Below are positions 25,973-34,498 of a DNA stretch of 64,000 bases, piece by piece; the stretch's first letter is position 1; each line of letters opens with the position of its first letter. A program made the translations under genes and the position numbers. The notes under the pieces are model-generated. The model was not told the DNA's origin, made no database searches, and saw only the letters and a list, made by a program, of their open reading frames with translations. The DNA lies in contig NZ_FOQM01000014.1 of assembly GCF_900113735.1 (NCBI RefSeq), forward strand, positions 102,859 through 166,858, in the 5' to 3' direction. The DNA comes from Bradyrhizobium sp. Gha. Lineage in GTDB: Bacteria > Pseudomonadota > Alphaproteobacteria > Rhizobiales > Xanthobacteraceae.

Positions 25973-27493
25973 ATGGCCGAAAAACCCAAAAAACCCCAGA
26001 AACTGAAGGCGCGCTTGCCGCGCGGACTCGAGGATCGCGACCCCTCGGCGATCCGGGCGACGCGCGAGATGGTCGAGAAGATCCGCGCCGTCTACGAGCT
26101 CTACGGGTTCGAGCCGGTGGAGACGCCGGCGATGGAATACACCGATGCGCTCGGCAAGTTCCTGCCCGATCAGGACCGTCCGAACGAGGGCGTGTTCTCG
26201 TTCCAGGACGACGACGAGCAGTGGATCAGCTTGCGCTACGACCTGACCGCGCCGCTCGCGCGCTATGTCGGCGAGCGCTACGGCACCGATGGCCTGGTTT
26301 TGCCCTATCGCAGCTATCGTGTCGGTTACGTCTTCCGCAACGAGAAGCCCGGCCCCGGCCGCTTCCGCCAGTTCATGCAGTTCGATGCCGACACGGTCGG
26401 CTCGGCGACGCCGGCGGCCGATGCCGAGATCTGCATGATGGCGGCCGACACGATGGAAGCGCTCGGCATCGCGCGCGGCCAGTACGTGGTGAAGGTCAAC
26501 AATCGAAAAGTGCTCGACGGCGTTCTCGAGGCCATCGGGCTCGCTGGTGAGGAGAATGCGGCACGCCGCCTGACCGTGCTGCGCGCGATTGACAAGCTCG
26601 ACAAATTTTCCGCTGATGAAGTGCGCAAGCTGCTCGGCCCCGGACGATGGGACGGTGGCGAGGAAGGCAAGGGCGACTTCACCAAGGGTGCCAATCTCAG
26701 CGCGGCGGAGGCTGATGTCGTTCTCGCCATCACCAGGCCTCGCGAGGATTGGAAAGAAGCCATCGCCGCGGCGGAAACCTACCTTGCCAGGAGCGAGATC
26801 GGCCAGGCCGGCGTGAGCGAGCTGGAAGAGATTGCCAAGCTTGTCACAGCGTCCGGTTACGGCGCCGACCGCATCAAGATCGATCCGTCCGTCGTGCGCG
26901 GCCTCGAATATTACACCGGCCCCGTCTACGAGGTCGAACTGCTGCTCGAGACCAAGGACGAGAAGGGCCGCCCTGTGCGCTTCGGGTCGGTCGGTGGTGG
27001 CGGTCGTTACGATGGCCTCGTCTCGCGCTTCCGCGGCGAGCCGGTGCCGGCGACCGGCTTCTCGATTGGCGTGTCGCGCCTGCAGGCCGCGCTGACGCTG
27101 CTCGGCAAGCTCGACACGCGCCCCGAAGTCGGTCCCGTCGTCGTGACCGTGTTCGACCGCGACCGTGTCGCCGACTATCAGAAGATGGTCGCGAGCTTGC
27201 GCGCGGCCGGCATTCGCGCCGAGCTCTATCTCGGCAATCCCAAGAACATGGGCAACCAGCTCAAATATGCCGACCGCCGCAATTCACCTTGCGTGATCAT
27301 CCAGGGCTCGGATGAAAAGGCGCGCGGCGAGCTGCAGATCAAGGATCTGGTCGAGGGCGCGAAGGCCGCGGCCGCGATCGCCTCCAACCAGGAATGGCGC
27401 GAGACGCGTCCCGCGCAGTTTTCGTGCAGCGAAGCCGAGCTCGTCGTGAAGGTGCGCGAGGTGCTGGCGCGCCATGAGGTGAGCTGGGGCTAG
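25973..27493 (+). CDS. hisS: Histidyl-tRNA synthetase
   Basis: 506 residues, a class-II synthetase. Motif 1 is around TPAMEYTDALGKFLP, motif 2 is YRVGYVFRNEKPGPGRFRQFMQFD near residue 115, the His-binding GLEYYTGPVYEVEL lies near 309, and motif 3 is GGGRYDGLVSRF near 342. A C-terminal anticodon-binding domain follows. The RNEKPGPGRFRQF form of motif 2 is characteristic of the alphaproteobacterial HisRS group, known from the literature for altered tRNA-His recognition. It is somewhat longer than E. coli HisRS (424 residues). Confidence 0.94.
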   Translation: MAEKPKKPQKLKARLPRGLEDRDPSAIRATREMVEKIRAVYELYGFEPVETPAMEYTDALGKFLPDQDRPNEGVFSFQDDDEQWISLRYDLTAPLARYVGERYGTDGLVLPYRSYRVGYVFRNEKPGPGRFRQFMQFDADTVGSATPAADAEICMMAADTMEALGIARGQYVVKVNNRKVLDGVLEAIGLAGEENAARRLTVLRAIDKLDKFSADEVRKLLGPGRWDGGEEGKGDFTKGANLSAAEADVVLAITRPREDWKEAIAAAETYLARSEIGQAGVSELEEIAKLVTASGYGADRIKIDPSVVRGLEYYTGPVYEVELLLETKDEKGRPVRFGSVGGGGRYDGLVSRFRGEPVPATGFSIGVSRLQAALTLLGKLDTRPEVGPVVVTVFDRDRVADYQKMVASLRAAGIRAELYLGNPKNMGNQLKYADRRNSPCVIIQGSDEKARGELQIKDLVEGAKAAAAIASNQEWRETRPAQFSCSEAELVVKVREVLARHEVSWG

Positions 27494-27508
27494 CCATTCG
27501 TTTCGATC

Positions 27509-27590
27509 GTCGTGCCCGGGCTTGTCCCGGGCACCCACGTCTTGTTTGATAGCGAAGTCCGTGGATGGCCGGGACAAGCCCGGCCATGAC
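27509..27590. repeat. Palindromic intergenic repeat (CGGGCTTGTCCCGG type)
   Basis: Two short hairpins: GCCCGGGCTTGTCCCGGGC on the left and GGCCGGGACAAGCCCGGCC on the right, which also match each other inverted. It sits between hisS and the tautomerase gene and resembles R2 in layout, but with different sequence. Confidence 0.75.
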
Positions 27591-27614
27591 GGAGAGGCGA
27601 GAGGGAGAAATGAT

Positions 27615-27818
27615 ATGCCTGAGATTACCGTCAGCATGGCCGAAGGCCGCACCGACGAGCAGAAGGCCGGCATGATGCGCGACATCACACAGGCGCTGGT
27701 GAAGAATCTCGGCGTCGACGCCGATGCCGTCGTCATCCAGATCAACGAAGCCCCGCTCCGCCACAAGATGAAGGGGGGCAAGACCTTCGTGGAACGCGCG
27801 GCGGCCGCGAAGAAGTGA
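27615..27818 (+). CDS. 4-oxalocrotonate tautomerase-family enzyme
   Basis: 67 residues from ATG 27615, with GAGGGAG upstream. After Met removal the catalytic Pro1 is exposed (MPEITVSMAEG). The rest follows the family: RTDEQKAGMMRDITQALVKNLGV and VVIQINEAPL. Such enzymes move double bonds in keto/enol substrates, often in aromatic degradation; this one's substrate is unknown. It is an isolated gene between two repeats. Confidence 0.9.
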   Translation: MPEITVSMAEGRTDEQKAGMMRDITQALVKNLGVDADAVVIQINEAPLRHKMKGGKTFVERAAAAKK

Positions 27819-27826
27819 CGCTTAGC

Positions 27827-27917
27827 GTCATTCCGGGGCAGCCCGCGAGGGCTGAACCCGGAATCTCGATCGGCAATCTCCGGATTCCGGGTTCGCGCCT
27901 CGCGCGCCCCGAATGAC
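27827..27917. repeat. Palindromic intergenic repeat, family R2
   Basis: Starts GTCATTCCGGGGC and ends GCCCCGAATGAC, with internal GGATTCCGGGTTC inversions. It lies between the tautomerase and thioesterase genes. Confidence 0.85.
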
Positions 27918-27928
27918 GAGCAAGCACC

Positions 27929-28321
27929 ATGGACGCACGTGATTTCATCAAGGTCGGCATGAGCGCCGAGCGCACGCTGGTGGTACCCGTGGAACGCACG
28001 GTCGGGCATTTCGTGCCTGATATGCCGATGGTCTATGCGACCCCGATGATGATCCTGGAAATGGAGATGACGGCGAGCGATGCGATCCGCCCTGCGCTTC
28101 AGGCGGGCTGGGTCACCGTGGGCACCGAAGTCGACATCCGCCATCTCGCCGCCGCCCTCGTCGGCGCGACGGTACGGACCACCGCGAAAGTGATCGCGGT
28201 CGAGCGCCGGGTCATCCGCTTCGACGTTGAAGCGTTCGAGGGGGCGCGCAAGCTCGGCGAAGGCCGCCACGCGCGCGGGCTTGTGAATGTCGAGATGTTC
28301 AACAAGCGGCTTCGCGCGTAA
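27929..28321 (+). CDS. FlK-like thioesterase (hotdog fold)
   Basis: 130 residues. The pattern HFVPDMPMVYATPMMILEMEM followed by GWVTVGTEVDIRHLAA matches thioesterases of the fluoroacetyl-CoA thioesterase (FlK) group, with Thr, Glu and His at the catalytic-type positions, then VIAVERRVIRFDVEAFEG. It probably cleaves a short acyl-CoA; specificity for a fluorinated substrate is not implied. It converges on proC with a 3-bp gap. Confidence 0.85.
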   Translation: MDARDFIKVGMSAERTLVVPVERTVGHFVPDMPMVYATPMMILEMEMTASDAIRPALQAGWVTVGTEVDIRHLAAALVGATVRTTAKVIAVERRVIRFDVEAFEGARKLGEGRHARGLVNVEMFNKRLRA

Positions 28322-28324
28322 TCT

Positions 28325-29149
28325 CTACGTCGCCAATTCCCTCGATCGCTTCGTCGCTGCCGCAATCGCGCGGATCATGAGGTCGCGCAGGCCCGGCTCG
28401 CCCATCAGGACGCCGAGGGCCGCCGCGGTGGTGCCGCCGGGCGACGTGACGTTCTGGCGCAAGGTGCTGGAGGGAAGGTCCGACTGATGCAGCAGCTCAC
28501 CGGAGCCCGCCACCGTTTCGCGCGCGAGCTTGGTCGCGAGCGCTTCGGGCAATCCCGCCTCGACGCCGGCACGCGCGAGCTCTTCGGCGAGCAGGAATAC
28601 ATAGGCCGGCCCCGAACCGGACACGGCGGTCACCGCATCCATCAGGCCTTCATCCTCGACCCATTCGACCGAGCCGGTGGCGCGCAGCAACGCATCGGCC
28701 ACCCTGCGCTGTGAGGTGCTGACATTCTTCGCGGCGACGGCCACCGTGATGCCGCGCCCGATCGCGGCGGGCGTGTTCGGCATCGCGCGCACGACCGCGC
28801 CGCCGCAGACCTCCTCGAGCGAAGCGATCGTGGTTCCCGCCATGATCGAGACGACGGAGGTCTCTTCCGAAACAAACGATTTCAGCCTGGCGCCGGCCTC
28901 GCGGAACATTTGCGGCTTCACCGCGACGACCATCGTCTCGACGGTGCCTGCTGTCTTCACATCGGGATTGACCGCAACGCCCTTGGCAGCCAGCGCGGCG
29001 ATCTCGGGCGAAACGTGCGGATCGATCACCGCAACGCGGCGCGGATCGAGCCCGCCCGCCAGCCACCCGGTCAGCATCGCGCCGCCCATCTTGCCGGCGC
29101 CGGCGAGCAGGATGGTGCCGGTGACGTCTTGGAGAGTGTTGTTTGCCAT
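28325..29149 (-). CDS. proC: Pyrroline-5-carboxylate reductase
   Basis: 274 residues from ATG 29149 (MANNTLQDVTGTILLAGAGK). The Rossmann motif is LLAGAGKMGGAMLTGWL. The conserved GTTIASLEEVCGG, VVRAMPNTPAAIGRGITV and AVSGSGPAYVFLLAEEL patches and the C-terminal SPGGTTAAALGVL all fit ProC. It catalyses the last step of proline synthesis with NAD(P)H. The longer in-frame start at 29281 runs into an intergenic repeat. Confidence 0.95.
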   Translation of the reverse strand: MANNTLQDVTGTILLAGAGKMGGAMLTGWLAGGLDPRRVAVIDPHVSPEIAALAAKGVAVNPDVKTAGTVETMVVAVKPQMFREAGARLKSFVSEETSVVSIMAGTTIASLEEVCGGAVVRAMPNTPAAIGRGITVAVAAKNVSTSQRRVADALLRATGSVEWVEDEGLMDAVTAVSGSGPAYVFLLAEELARAGVEAGLPEALATKLARETVAGSGELLHQSDLPSSTLRQNVTSPGGTTAAALGVLMGEPGLRDLMIRAIAAATKRSRELAT

Positions 29150-29169
29150 CGCTGCCGCCAAATACCCGG

Positions 29170-29324
29170 TGTCGTCCCCGCCTGGTGCGCAATTGCGCAC
29201 GGGGGGCGGGGACCCATAACCACAGGCGGTTCTAATGGACGGCGGGCAGAGCAACAAGCGTTGTGCCACGAGCGGCATCACGCGTATGGATCCCGGGCCT
29301 TCGCTGCGCTCGTCCGGGACGACG
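29170..29324. repeat. Cluster of intergenic palindromes between proC and the YbjN gene
   Basis: Contains GTCCCCGCC...GGCGGGGAC around a TGCGCAATTGCGCA core (about 29171-29212) and a second hairpin CCCGGGCC...GTCCGGGACGAC (about 29287-29324). Both are of the mobile-palindrome type seen elsewhere in the window. Confidence 0.7.
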
Positions 29325-29342
29325 GCTGTGGGTGAGGCGCGA

Positions 29343-29843
29343 CTACGCCTCGCCCACCGTATCGAACATCGCGGCGTCCATGGCCTGGGCCGTGGTCTTG
29401 CCCGCCCACACCACGAACTGGAACGCCGGAAAGTAGCGTTCGCAGGCGTGGATGGCGCCGGCGAGCATGGCTTCGCATTGCGCGGTCGAGGCCGTGAGAC
29501 CGCCCGGCAGCACCAGCGCCTGGCGGTGCATGATCATCCCCGTGTTGGTCCAGAGGTCGAAATGGCCGATCCACAATTGCTCGTTGACGGCCGCAACCAG
29601 TCGCTGCACCTCGCCGCGCCGCGCGACCGGAATCTTCATGTCGAATGCGCAGGCCAGATGCAGTGCTTCGATCTCGCCCATCCACGTGAAAGAGATCTGG
29701 TAGTCGGTCCATTGTCCCTTCGAGACAATGGTCAGTTCGTCTTCGCCGGAGCGTTCGAACGGCCAGTTGTTGCTGGCAGCGATGTCCTCGACCACCGCGA
29801 GCGGATGGCTTTTGGAATCGATAGCGCCTTCGAGCAGGGACAT
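29343..29843 (-). CDS. YbjN-domain protein
   Basis: 166 residues from ATG 29843. The protein shows the YbjN / type III secretion chaperone-like pattern: HPLAVVEDIAASNNWPFERSGEDELTI near residue 13, FTWMGEIEALHLACAFDMKIP and LNGW-like LWTNTGMIMHRQALVLPGG near 99. The family is cytosolic and linked to envelope or motility regulation in enterobacteria; function here is unknown. Longer upstream starts lack ribosome sites. Confidence 0.87.
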   Translation of the reverse strand: MSLLEGAIDSKSHPLAVVEDIAASNNWPFERSGEDELTIVSKGQWTDYQISFTWMGEIEALHLACAFDMKIPVARRGEVQRLVAAVNEQLWIGHFDLWTNTGMIMHRQALVLPGGLTASTAQCEAMLAGAIHACERYFPAFQFVVWAGKTTAQAMDAAMFDTVGEA

Positions 29844-30260
29844 GCCGTCTCGACCTCTTGCCTTCTTGTTGTCCTTAGATACGCACGCGGTTTGGTCCGG
29901 CGCGCGCTTCCTTAACGTCGTTAAGGGCAATCTCTTCGGAGTCGCTTGCAGCGATCCTCGGACCAGCGCGGGCTTGTCGCGGATCAACTGATGTGATTTG
30001 CGGAATCTGCGCAACTGGGTCCCGAGTCCGTCCACAAGCCAGGACTCGTTCGTCCACAGCTGATCTCGGACACAATTATTAATTTGAGAACAAACCGGAA
30101 TCGGATCGAGCGGCGGTCGGCTCAATCGTTAATTCCGCCCTGCGAGGGCCGTGTCGCCCCAGCGGAATGGGACCATGCGGCTTTTTGGGGCGGAACAGGC
30201 TTGCTGTGGCCGCGGACCGGCGTCATATTTCCGGTCAGGTCGTTCATCCCGAACGGCCGA
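29844..30260. other. 417-bp gap upstream of the FMN riboswitch
   Basis: No convincing gene. It lies between the divergent YbjN gene and the ribH2 leader and so must hold promoters for both. The part near 30060-30110 is AT-rich. Open frames here show no recognisable motif. Confidence 0.45.
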
Positions 30261-30413
30261 TGTTCTCAGGGCGGGGTGAAAGTCCCCACCGGCGGTAAGG
30301 ACCGAAAGGACCAAGCCCGCGAGCGCCTTCCCCAAGGTCTTTGATGAGGGGAAGGGTCAGCAGATTCGGTGCAACTCCGAAGCCGACGGTTAAAGTCCGG
30401 ATGAAAGAGAACG
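30261..30413 (+). promoter_or_regulatory. FMN riboswitch (RFN element) ahead of ribH2
   Basis: All conserved blocks are present in order: the P1 strand TTCTCAGGGCGGGGTGAA, AGTCCCCACCGGCGGTAA, GCCCGCGAGC, a variable hairpin, GGTCAGCAGATTCGGTG, CCGAAGCCGACGGT, AAAGTCCGGATG and the closing AGAGAAC. FMN binding should turn off the downstream gene, most likely by hiding the ribosome site, as about 75 bp separate it from the start codon and no strong T-run terminator is seen. It controls lumazine synthase, closing a feedback loop on flavin supply. Confidence 0.95.
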
Positions 30414-30490
30414 GTCGGTGGCAGACGCATCGCAAGATGCGGCTGTTTGTCGTTCCGTATGCCCTGATTCTGGTCCTCGAGAGGAAAGCC

Positions 30491-31060
30491 ATGAATCAGA
30501 TGTTGCAAGATACCCAAGTCCAAACTTCCAAAGCCGAAACGTACCAGGCCCAGGCGCCGGTTCCACAGGATCCGGTGAAGGAGCACCCACGCTTCGCAAA
30601 GCCGCAGCGGGTGGCCTTCGTGCAGGCTTGCTGGCATCGCGACGTGGTCGAGGAAGCTCGTATCGCCTTCATCAAGGAGGCCGAGGCGCGCCACCTCACC
30701 CACGTCGACGTGTTCGAGGTGCCGGGCTCTTTCGAGATCCCGCTGCATGCGCAGGTCCTCGCCAAGACGCGGCGCTACACCGCCATCGTCGCAGCGGGTC
30801 TCGTCGTTGACGGCGGCATCTATCGTCACGAGTTCGTCGCCGACACCGTGATCAAGGCGCTGATGGACGTGCAGCTGCGCACCGAGGTGCCGGTGTTCTC
30901 CGCCGTGCTGACGCCGCAGCAATTCCACGAGACCGAGGTGCACTACGATTTCTTCCGCAGGCACTTCACGATCAAGGGCATCGAGGTCGCAGCCGCCTGT
31001 GCGGAGACGTTGCACGGCCTGGAGCGGCTGCGCGGCCAGGTCGCTGCGGGGATTGTATAG
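30491..31060 (+). CDS. ribH2: 6,7-dimethyl-8-ribityllumazine synthase, type II
   Basis: 189 residues from ATG 30491 (GAGGAAAGCC upstream). After a polar leader of about 35 residues come VAFVQACWHRDVVEEARIAF, VDVFEVPGSFEIPLHAQVLAK (substrate site) and GGIYRHEFVADTVIKALMDVQLRTEVPVFSAVLTPQQFHE. This matches the RibH2 (Brucella-type, decameric) class, which in Rhizobiales is the one under FMN riboswitch control. It condenses 5-amino-6-ribitylaminouracil with a C4 phosphate to make the riboflavin precursor. Confidence 0.92.
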   Translation: MNQMLQDTQVQTSKAETYQAQAPVPQDPVKEHPRFAKPQRVAFVQACWHRDVVEEARIAFIKEAEARHLTHVDVFEVPGSFEIPLHAQVLAKTRRYTAIVAAGLVVDGGIYRHEFVADTVIKALMDVQLRTEVPVFSAVLTPQQFHETEVHYDFFRRHFTIKGIEVAAACAETLHGLERLRGQVAAGIV

Positions 31061-31074
31061 CGGTCGCAAAGACT

Positions 31075-31099
31075 CGCGCTCCTCTTCCTGAGGAGCGCG
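31075..31099 (+). terminator. Hairpin between convergent ribH2 and the ATP-grasp gene
   Basis: A 10-base perfect stem (CGCGCTCCTC / GAGGAGCGCG) with a TTCCT loop lies between the two stop codons. There is no T run, so it may be a weak or rho-assisted terminator. Confidence 0.4.
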
Positions 31100-31103
31100 T
31101 AGC

Positions 31104-32138
31104 TCACCCCAGAGACACGCCGGCCTTGGCCCGGCTGATCCCGAGCGTCAGGATCCGGTGCAGCAAGTCCTTGTACTTCAGCCCGTCGTGCTGGGCTGCC
31201 GTGGCGAACTCCTGGCTCTTGGCGATTTCGGGGTTGGGGTTGGCTTCGATGAAATACGGCGTGCCGTCGGCGGCGAGGCGGAAATCGATGCGCGCGTAGC
31301 CGTCGAGGCCAAGCGCACGGTAGATGCGTTTCGCGGCACGCTGGATGCGCGCGGTGACTTCGGGCGCGAGATCCTTCGCCGGTCCGTCGACGATGCCGAC
31401 GCGCTCCTGATAGTCGGTGTCGTGCTTGGCTTTTTCGGTGGCGATATGGCGTGAACTGCGCCCGCCCATGCTGCCGAATTTCAATTCCCACACCGGCAGC
31501 ACGCGCAGCCGGTTGTTGCCGAGCACGCCGACATAGAGCTCGCGGCCTTCGATGAACTGCTCGGCGATGGCGGCCGTTTCGCTCCGGTCGTGGATGAAGG
31601 CGACGCGCTCCGCGAGCTTGTCGTCGGTATCGACGATGGAGGCCTGCGAGATGCCGGCAGATCCATCCATGTTGAGGCTCTTGACGATCAGCGGCAACGC
31701 AAGATGCTTTGGCCGCTTGACCTTGCGCCGCATCGGGAAAACGGCGAAGGCCGGTACCGCGATGCGGCGGTGATGGACCAGCGTCTTGGACAGGTCCTTG
31801 CCGCGCGCCAGGATCAGGCCACGCGGGTTACACCCGGTATAGGGAACCTTCATCAGCTCGAGATAGCTGGCGATGTGCTGATCGTAGGCGACGTTGTAGT
31901 GGAATTCCTCCAGCAACGTGAACACCACGTGCGGCTTGAACTCCTCGATCGCTTCGCGGACCGGCCTGATTTCCTCCTGCGCGCCGAGTGCGCGGACCTC
32001 ATGGCCGGCTAAGCGCAAGGTGCTGACGACGTCGTATTCCGTTTTCCAGTTGTTGATTTCCTGCGCCGTGTAGCCGTCGGAGGAGTCCGGGGGCACGAAG
32101 TCCGGATGCATCAGCACGAGAATACGGAGTCGTCTCAT
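31104..32138 (-). CDS. ATP-grasp ligase, D-Ala-D-Ala ligase-like
   Basis: 344 residues from ATG 32138, which overlaps the upstream metallopeptidase stop as ATGA. ATP-grasp features are VPYTGCNPRGLILARGKDLSKTLVHH near residue 110, the LPLIVKSLNMDGSAGIS lysine strand, AEQFIEGRELYVGVLG, and the Mg-binding end YARIDFRLAADGTPYFIEANPNPEI near 298. The family makes peptide-like amide bonds from a carboxylate and an amine. Substrates are unknown. A longer in-frame start at 32321 lies inside the partner gene. The tight coupling to a protease-like partner suggests a peptide substrate. Confidence 0.88.
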   Translation of the reverse strand: MRRLRILVLMHPDFVPPDSSDGYTAQEINNWKTEYDVVSTLRLAGHEVRALGAQEEIRPVREAIEEFKPHVVFTLLEEFHYNVAYDQHIASYLELMKVPYTGCNPRGLILARGKDLSKTLVHHRRIAVPAFAVFPMRRKVKRPKHLALPLIVKSLNMDGSAGISQASIVDTDDKLAERVAFIHDRSETAAIAEQFIEGRELYVGVLGNNRLRVLPVWELKFGSMGGRSSRHIATEKAKHDTDYQERVGIVDGPAKDLAPEVTARIQRAAKRIYRALGLDGYARIDFRLAADGTPYFIEANPNPEIAKSQEFATAAQHDGLKYKDLLHRILTLGISRAKAGVSLG

Positions 32139-33163
32139 AGCGCGATCCATTTGCGCCGAGACGGGCCGAACAGTGCGTGCATCGTCTTGGCGGTCACGAG
32201 GACGGTGAAATCGAGAACGAGCTTCTGTTCGGGGCCCACCGCGCGCAAATCGAGCTCGCGGCAGCGGGAGATCATGTCGTCGAGCACGGCATCCAGGGTG
32301 AGCTGGTTCTCGCCGGTCCATCGCGCGACCAATTGCCTGATCCGGCCACGGTGCCGCCGGATCAGGCTCGATGCGGGCCGGGACCGATGATGCCGTGGAT
32401 CGGCGGAAAACAGCCGGGAGAGGTCGCGATCGTAGGTCTTCGGCGGCGTGAAAGCGTAGAAGGCCTGCTTCTTCTTGTAGTGGTCTTCGAGCGTCTCACT
32501 GAGCCGGCTCAGCGGATCGACGCGTTCTCGCGTCGTGATGACGGGTCGCTTCCCCGCGATCTCGCCCATCAGCTCGTCGACATATTCGAGCTTCCTCAGC
32601 GCCGGCCAGCCGGCATACCGCGTCCGCCAGTTCGAGCGCGGTCGCAACCACACCGCAAAGGTTTCGGCGAAATCCTCGTCCGGGTGGCTCTGCGCGTACC
32701 AAAGCCTGAGGTGCTGGACGTAACGCCGGCTCGCCGGATTGGGCCGGTAATAGCGGGGATAGTGCTTCGAAGACGGTCCGAACAGCTGCTGCCAGCGCCG
32801 GCGGCGCTGCAACTGGAAGCCGTGCTGCACGGCATGGCCGGCCTCGTGACGAAGGATGGCCATGCACTCGCGCCAGGTGCCGCCCTCGACGTCGAACATC
32901 ATCTTCTTCTCGAGCTTCATCAGGCGCGGATGGGCGAGATAGAACGGAATGGCGATTCCGGGCACGTCTCCCGGGCTGAACCATTCGCTCGAGATCCATG
33001 TGTGCGGCCGCAGCCGGAGGCCGCGCTCTTCCATCTCCTCGTGCAGCGTGGCGACGCAATCCGCGAGCCAGGTGCCTTCGACCTTAACTTTCAGGCTGGA
33101 GAGGCGCTGCTTGAGCAGCTCGTCATCCGACAGCTTTTCCCAAGCGAGTTTCCGTCGCGGCAT
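32135..33163 (-). CDS. Putative zinc metallopeptidase with HEAGH motif
   Basis: 342 residues. The zinc signature HEAGHAVQHG is near residue 117 (H-E-x2-H), with a candidate third ligand region PDEDFAETFAVWL near 172 that places a Glu about 50 residues later. No signal peptide or membrane segment is seen, so it is probably cytosolic. The family is annotated as putative zinc-binding metallopeptidase in Rhizobiales; function not known. Its stop overlaps the ATP-grasp start by 4 bp. Confidence 0.83.
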   Translation of the reverse strand: MPRRKLAWEKLSDDELLKQRLSSLKVKVEGTWLADCVATLHEEMEERGLRLRPHTWISSEWFSPGDVPGIAIPFYLAHPRLMKLEKKMMFDVEGGTWRECMAILRHEAGHAVQHGFQLQRRRRWQQLFGPSSKHYPRYYRPNPASRRYVQHLRLWYAQSHPDEDFAETFAVWLRPRSNWRTRYAGWPALRKLEYVDELMGEIAGKRPVITTRERVDPLSRLSETLEDHYKKKQAFYAFTPPKTYDRDLSRLFSADPRHHRSRPASSLIRRHRGRIRQLVARWTGENQLTLDAVLDDMISRCRELDLRAVGPEQKLVLDFTVLVTAKTMHALFGPSRRKWIAL

Positions 33164-33256
33164 CAGGTATCCAGAGGGCAGAGATGACTCGGGATCCGGA
33201 TGATGTCATGGGCGGCAGCGGGCAACAACCCGTCGGACGGGGCGCCAGGGGCAATG

Positions 33257-33339
33257 CCGTAGGGGTGAGTTAGCCGAAGGCGTAACCCACCCCTTCCGTT
33301 TCCGAGGAAAGAGACAGCGGTGGGTAACCCACCCTACGA
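33257..33339. repeat. Palindromic intergenic repeat, family R3 (GGTGGGTTA type)
   Basis: Inverted halves around GGGTGAGTTAGCCGAAGGCG, GTAACCCACC and CGGTGGGTAACCCACCCTACG. A longer relative is at 54194-54310. It lies between prs and the metallopeptidase gene. Confidence 0.8.
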
Positions 33340-33350
33340 ACTCAGCGTGT

Positions 33351-34304
33351 TCAGTCGAACAGGCTCGACACGGACTCTTCTGCGGCAGTGCGCGCGATGG
33401 CATCGGAGATCAGGCTGGCGATCGGAAGCGTGCGGATGTTCGGCGCCTTGGTCACCGCTTCCGTGGCCAGGATCGAGTCGGTGATGACGAGCTCTTTCAG
33501 CTTCGAACCGGCGATGCGGGCGGCCGCGCCGCCGGAGAGCACGCCGTGGGTGATGTAGGCGTAGACCTCCTTGGCGCCCTTGGCGATCAGTGCATCGGCT
33601 GCGTTCACCAGCGTGCCTCCGGAATCGACGATGTCGTCGACCAGGATGCAACTGTAGCCGGAGACGTCGCCGATCACGTTCATGACCTCGGACTCGCCCG
33701 GACGTTCGCGGCGTTTGTCGACGATCGCGAGCGGGGTGTTGATGCGCTTGGCGAGGCCGCGGGCGCGGGCCACGCCGCCCACGTCGGGCGAGACCACCAT
33801 CACCTTGCCGAGGTCGAAACGTTCGCGGATGTCACGCACCATCACGGGCGCAGCGAACAGATTGTCGGTCGGGATATCGAAGAAGCCCTGGATCTGGCCG
33901 GCATGCAGGTCGAGCGTCATGACGCGGTCGACGCCGGCATGGGTGATCAGATTGGCAACGAGCTTGGCCGAGATTGGCGTGCGCGAGCCGGAGCGGCGGT
34001 CCTGCCTGGCATAGCCGAAATAGGGGATCACTGCGGTGATGCGGCGCGCCGACGAGCGGCGCAGCGCGTCGGTGATGATCAGCAGCTCCATCAGATTGTC
34101 GTTCGCCGGAAACGAGGTCGACTGGATGATGAAGGCGTCCGAACCGCGGATGTTCTCCTGGACCTCGACGAAGATCTCCATGTCGGCGAAGCGCCGCACC
34201 ACCGCTTTGGTCAGCGGCACATCGAGGCCCTGCGCGATGGCCTGCGCCAGAGCCGGATTGGAGTTGCCGGCGACAAGCTTGATGGAGCCGTTCTTGGCCG
34301 ACAT
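33351..34304 (-). CDS. prs: Ribose-phosphate pyrophosphokinase
   Basis: 317 residues from ATG 34304 (GGAGGAA six bases upstream). Family features are RRFADMEIFVEVQENIRGSD near residue 37, PYFGYARQDRRSGSRTPISAKLVANL, the ATP/ribose region DLHAGQIQGFFDIPTDNL near 130 and the PRPP loop CILVDDIVDSGGTLVNAA near 216. It makes PRPP from ribose-5-phosphate and ATP for nucleotide, His and Trp synthesis. Length is typical (about 315). Confidence 0.96.
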   Translation of the reverse strand: MSAKNGSIKLVAGNSNPALAQAIAQGLDVPLTKAVVRRFADMEIFVEVQENIRGSDAFIIQSTSFPANDNLMELLIITDALRRSSARRITAVIPYFGYARQDRRSGSRTPISAKLVANLITHAGVDRVMTLDLHAGQIQGFFDIPTDNLFAAPVMVRDIRERFDLGKVMVVSPDVGGVARARGLAKRINTPLAIVDKRRERPGESEVMNVIGDVSGYSCILVDDIVDSGGTLVNAADALIAKGAKEVYAYITHGVLSGGAAARIAGSKLKELVITDSILATEAVTKAPNIRTLPIASLISDAIARTAAEESVSSLFD

Positions 34305-34498
34305 GGACGCTTCCTCCCGCGCTTTGCTGGATACGACGTTCAACATCAGAAAATACCCACTGGCAGCACGGTTACGACGGGCGAGGAAATATCAGGCGAG
34401 AGGCCGCAATGGCAACCCGGGATGCTACGTTTTCCCTCTGAAAACCCTGAGTCGGGCCAACAGCTTGGCGGTAAACCGGGCCCGTGGTTTAGCGGTGG

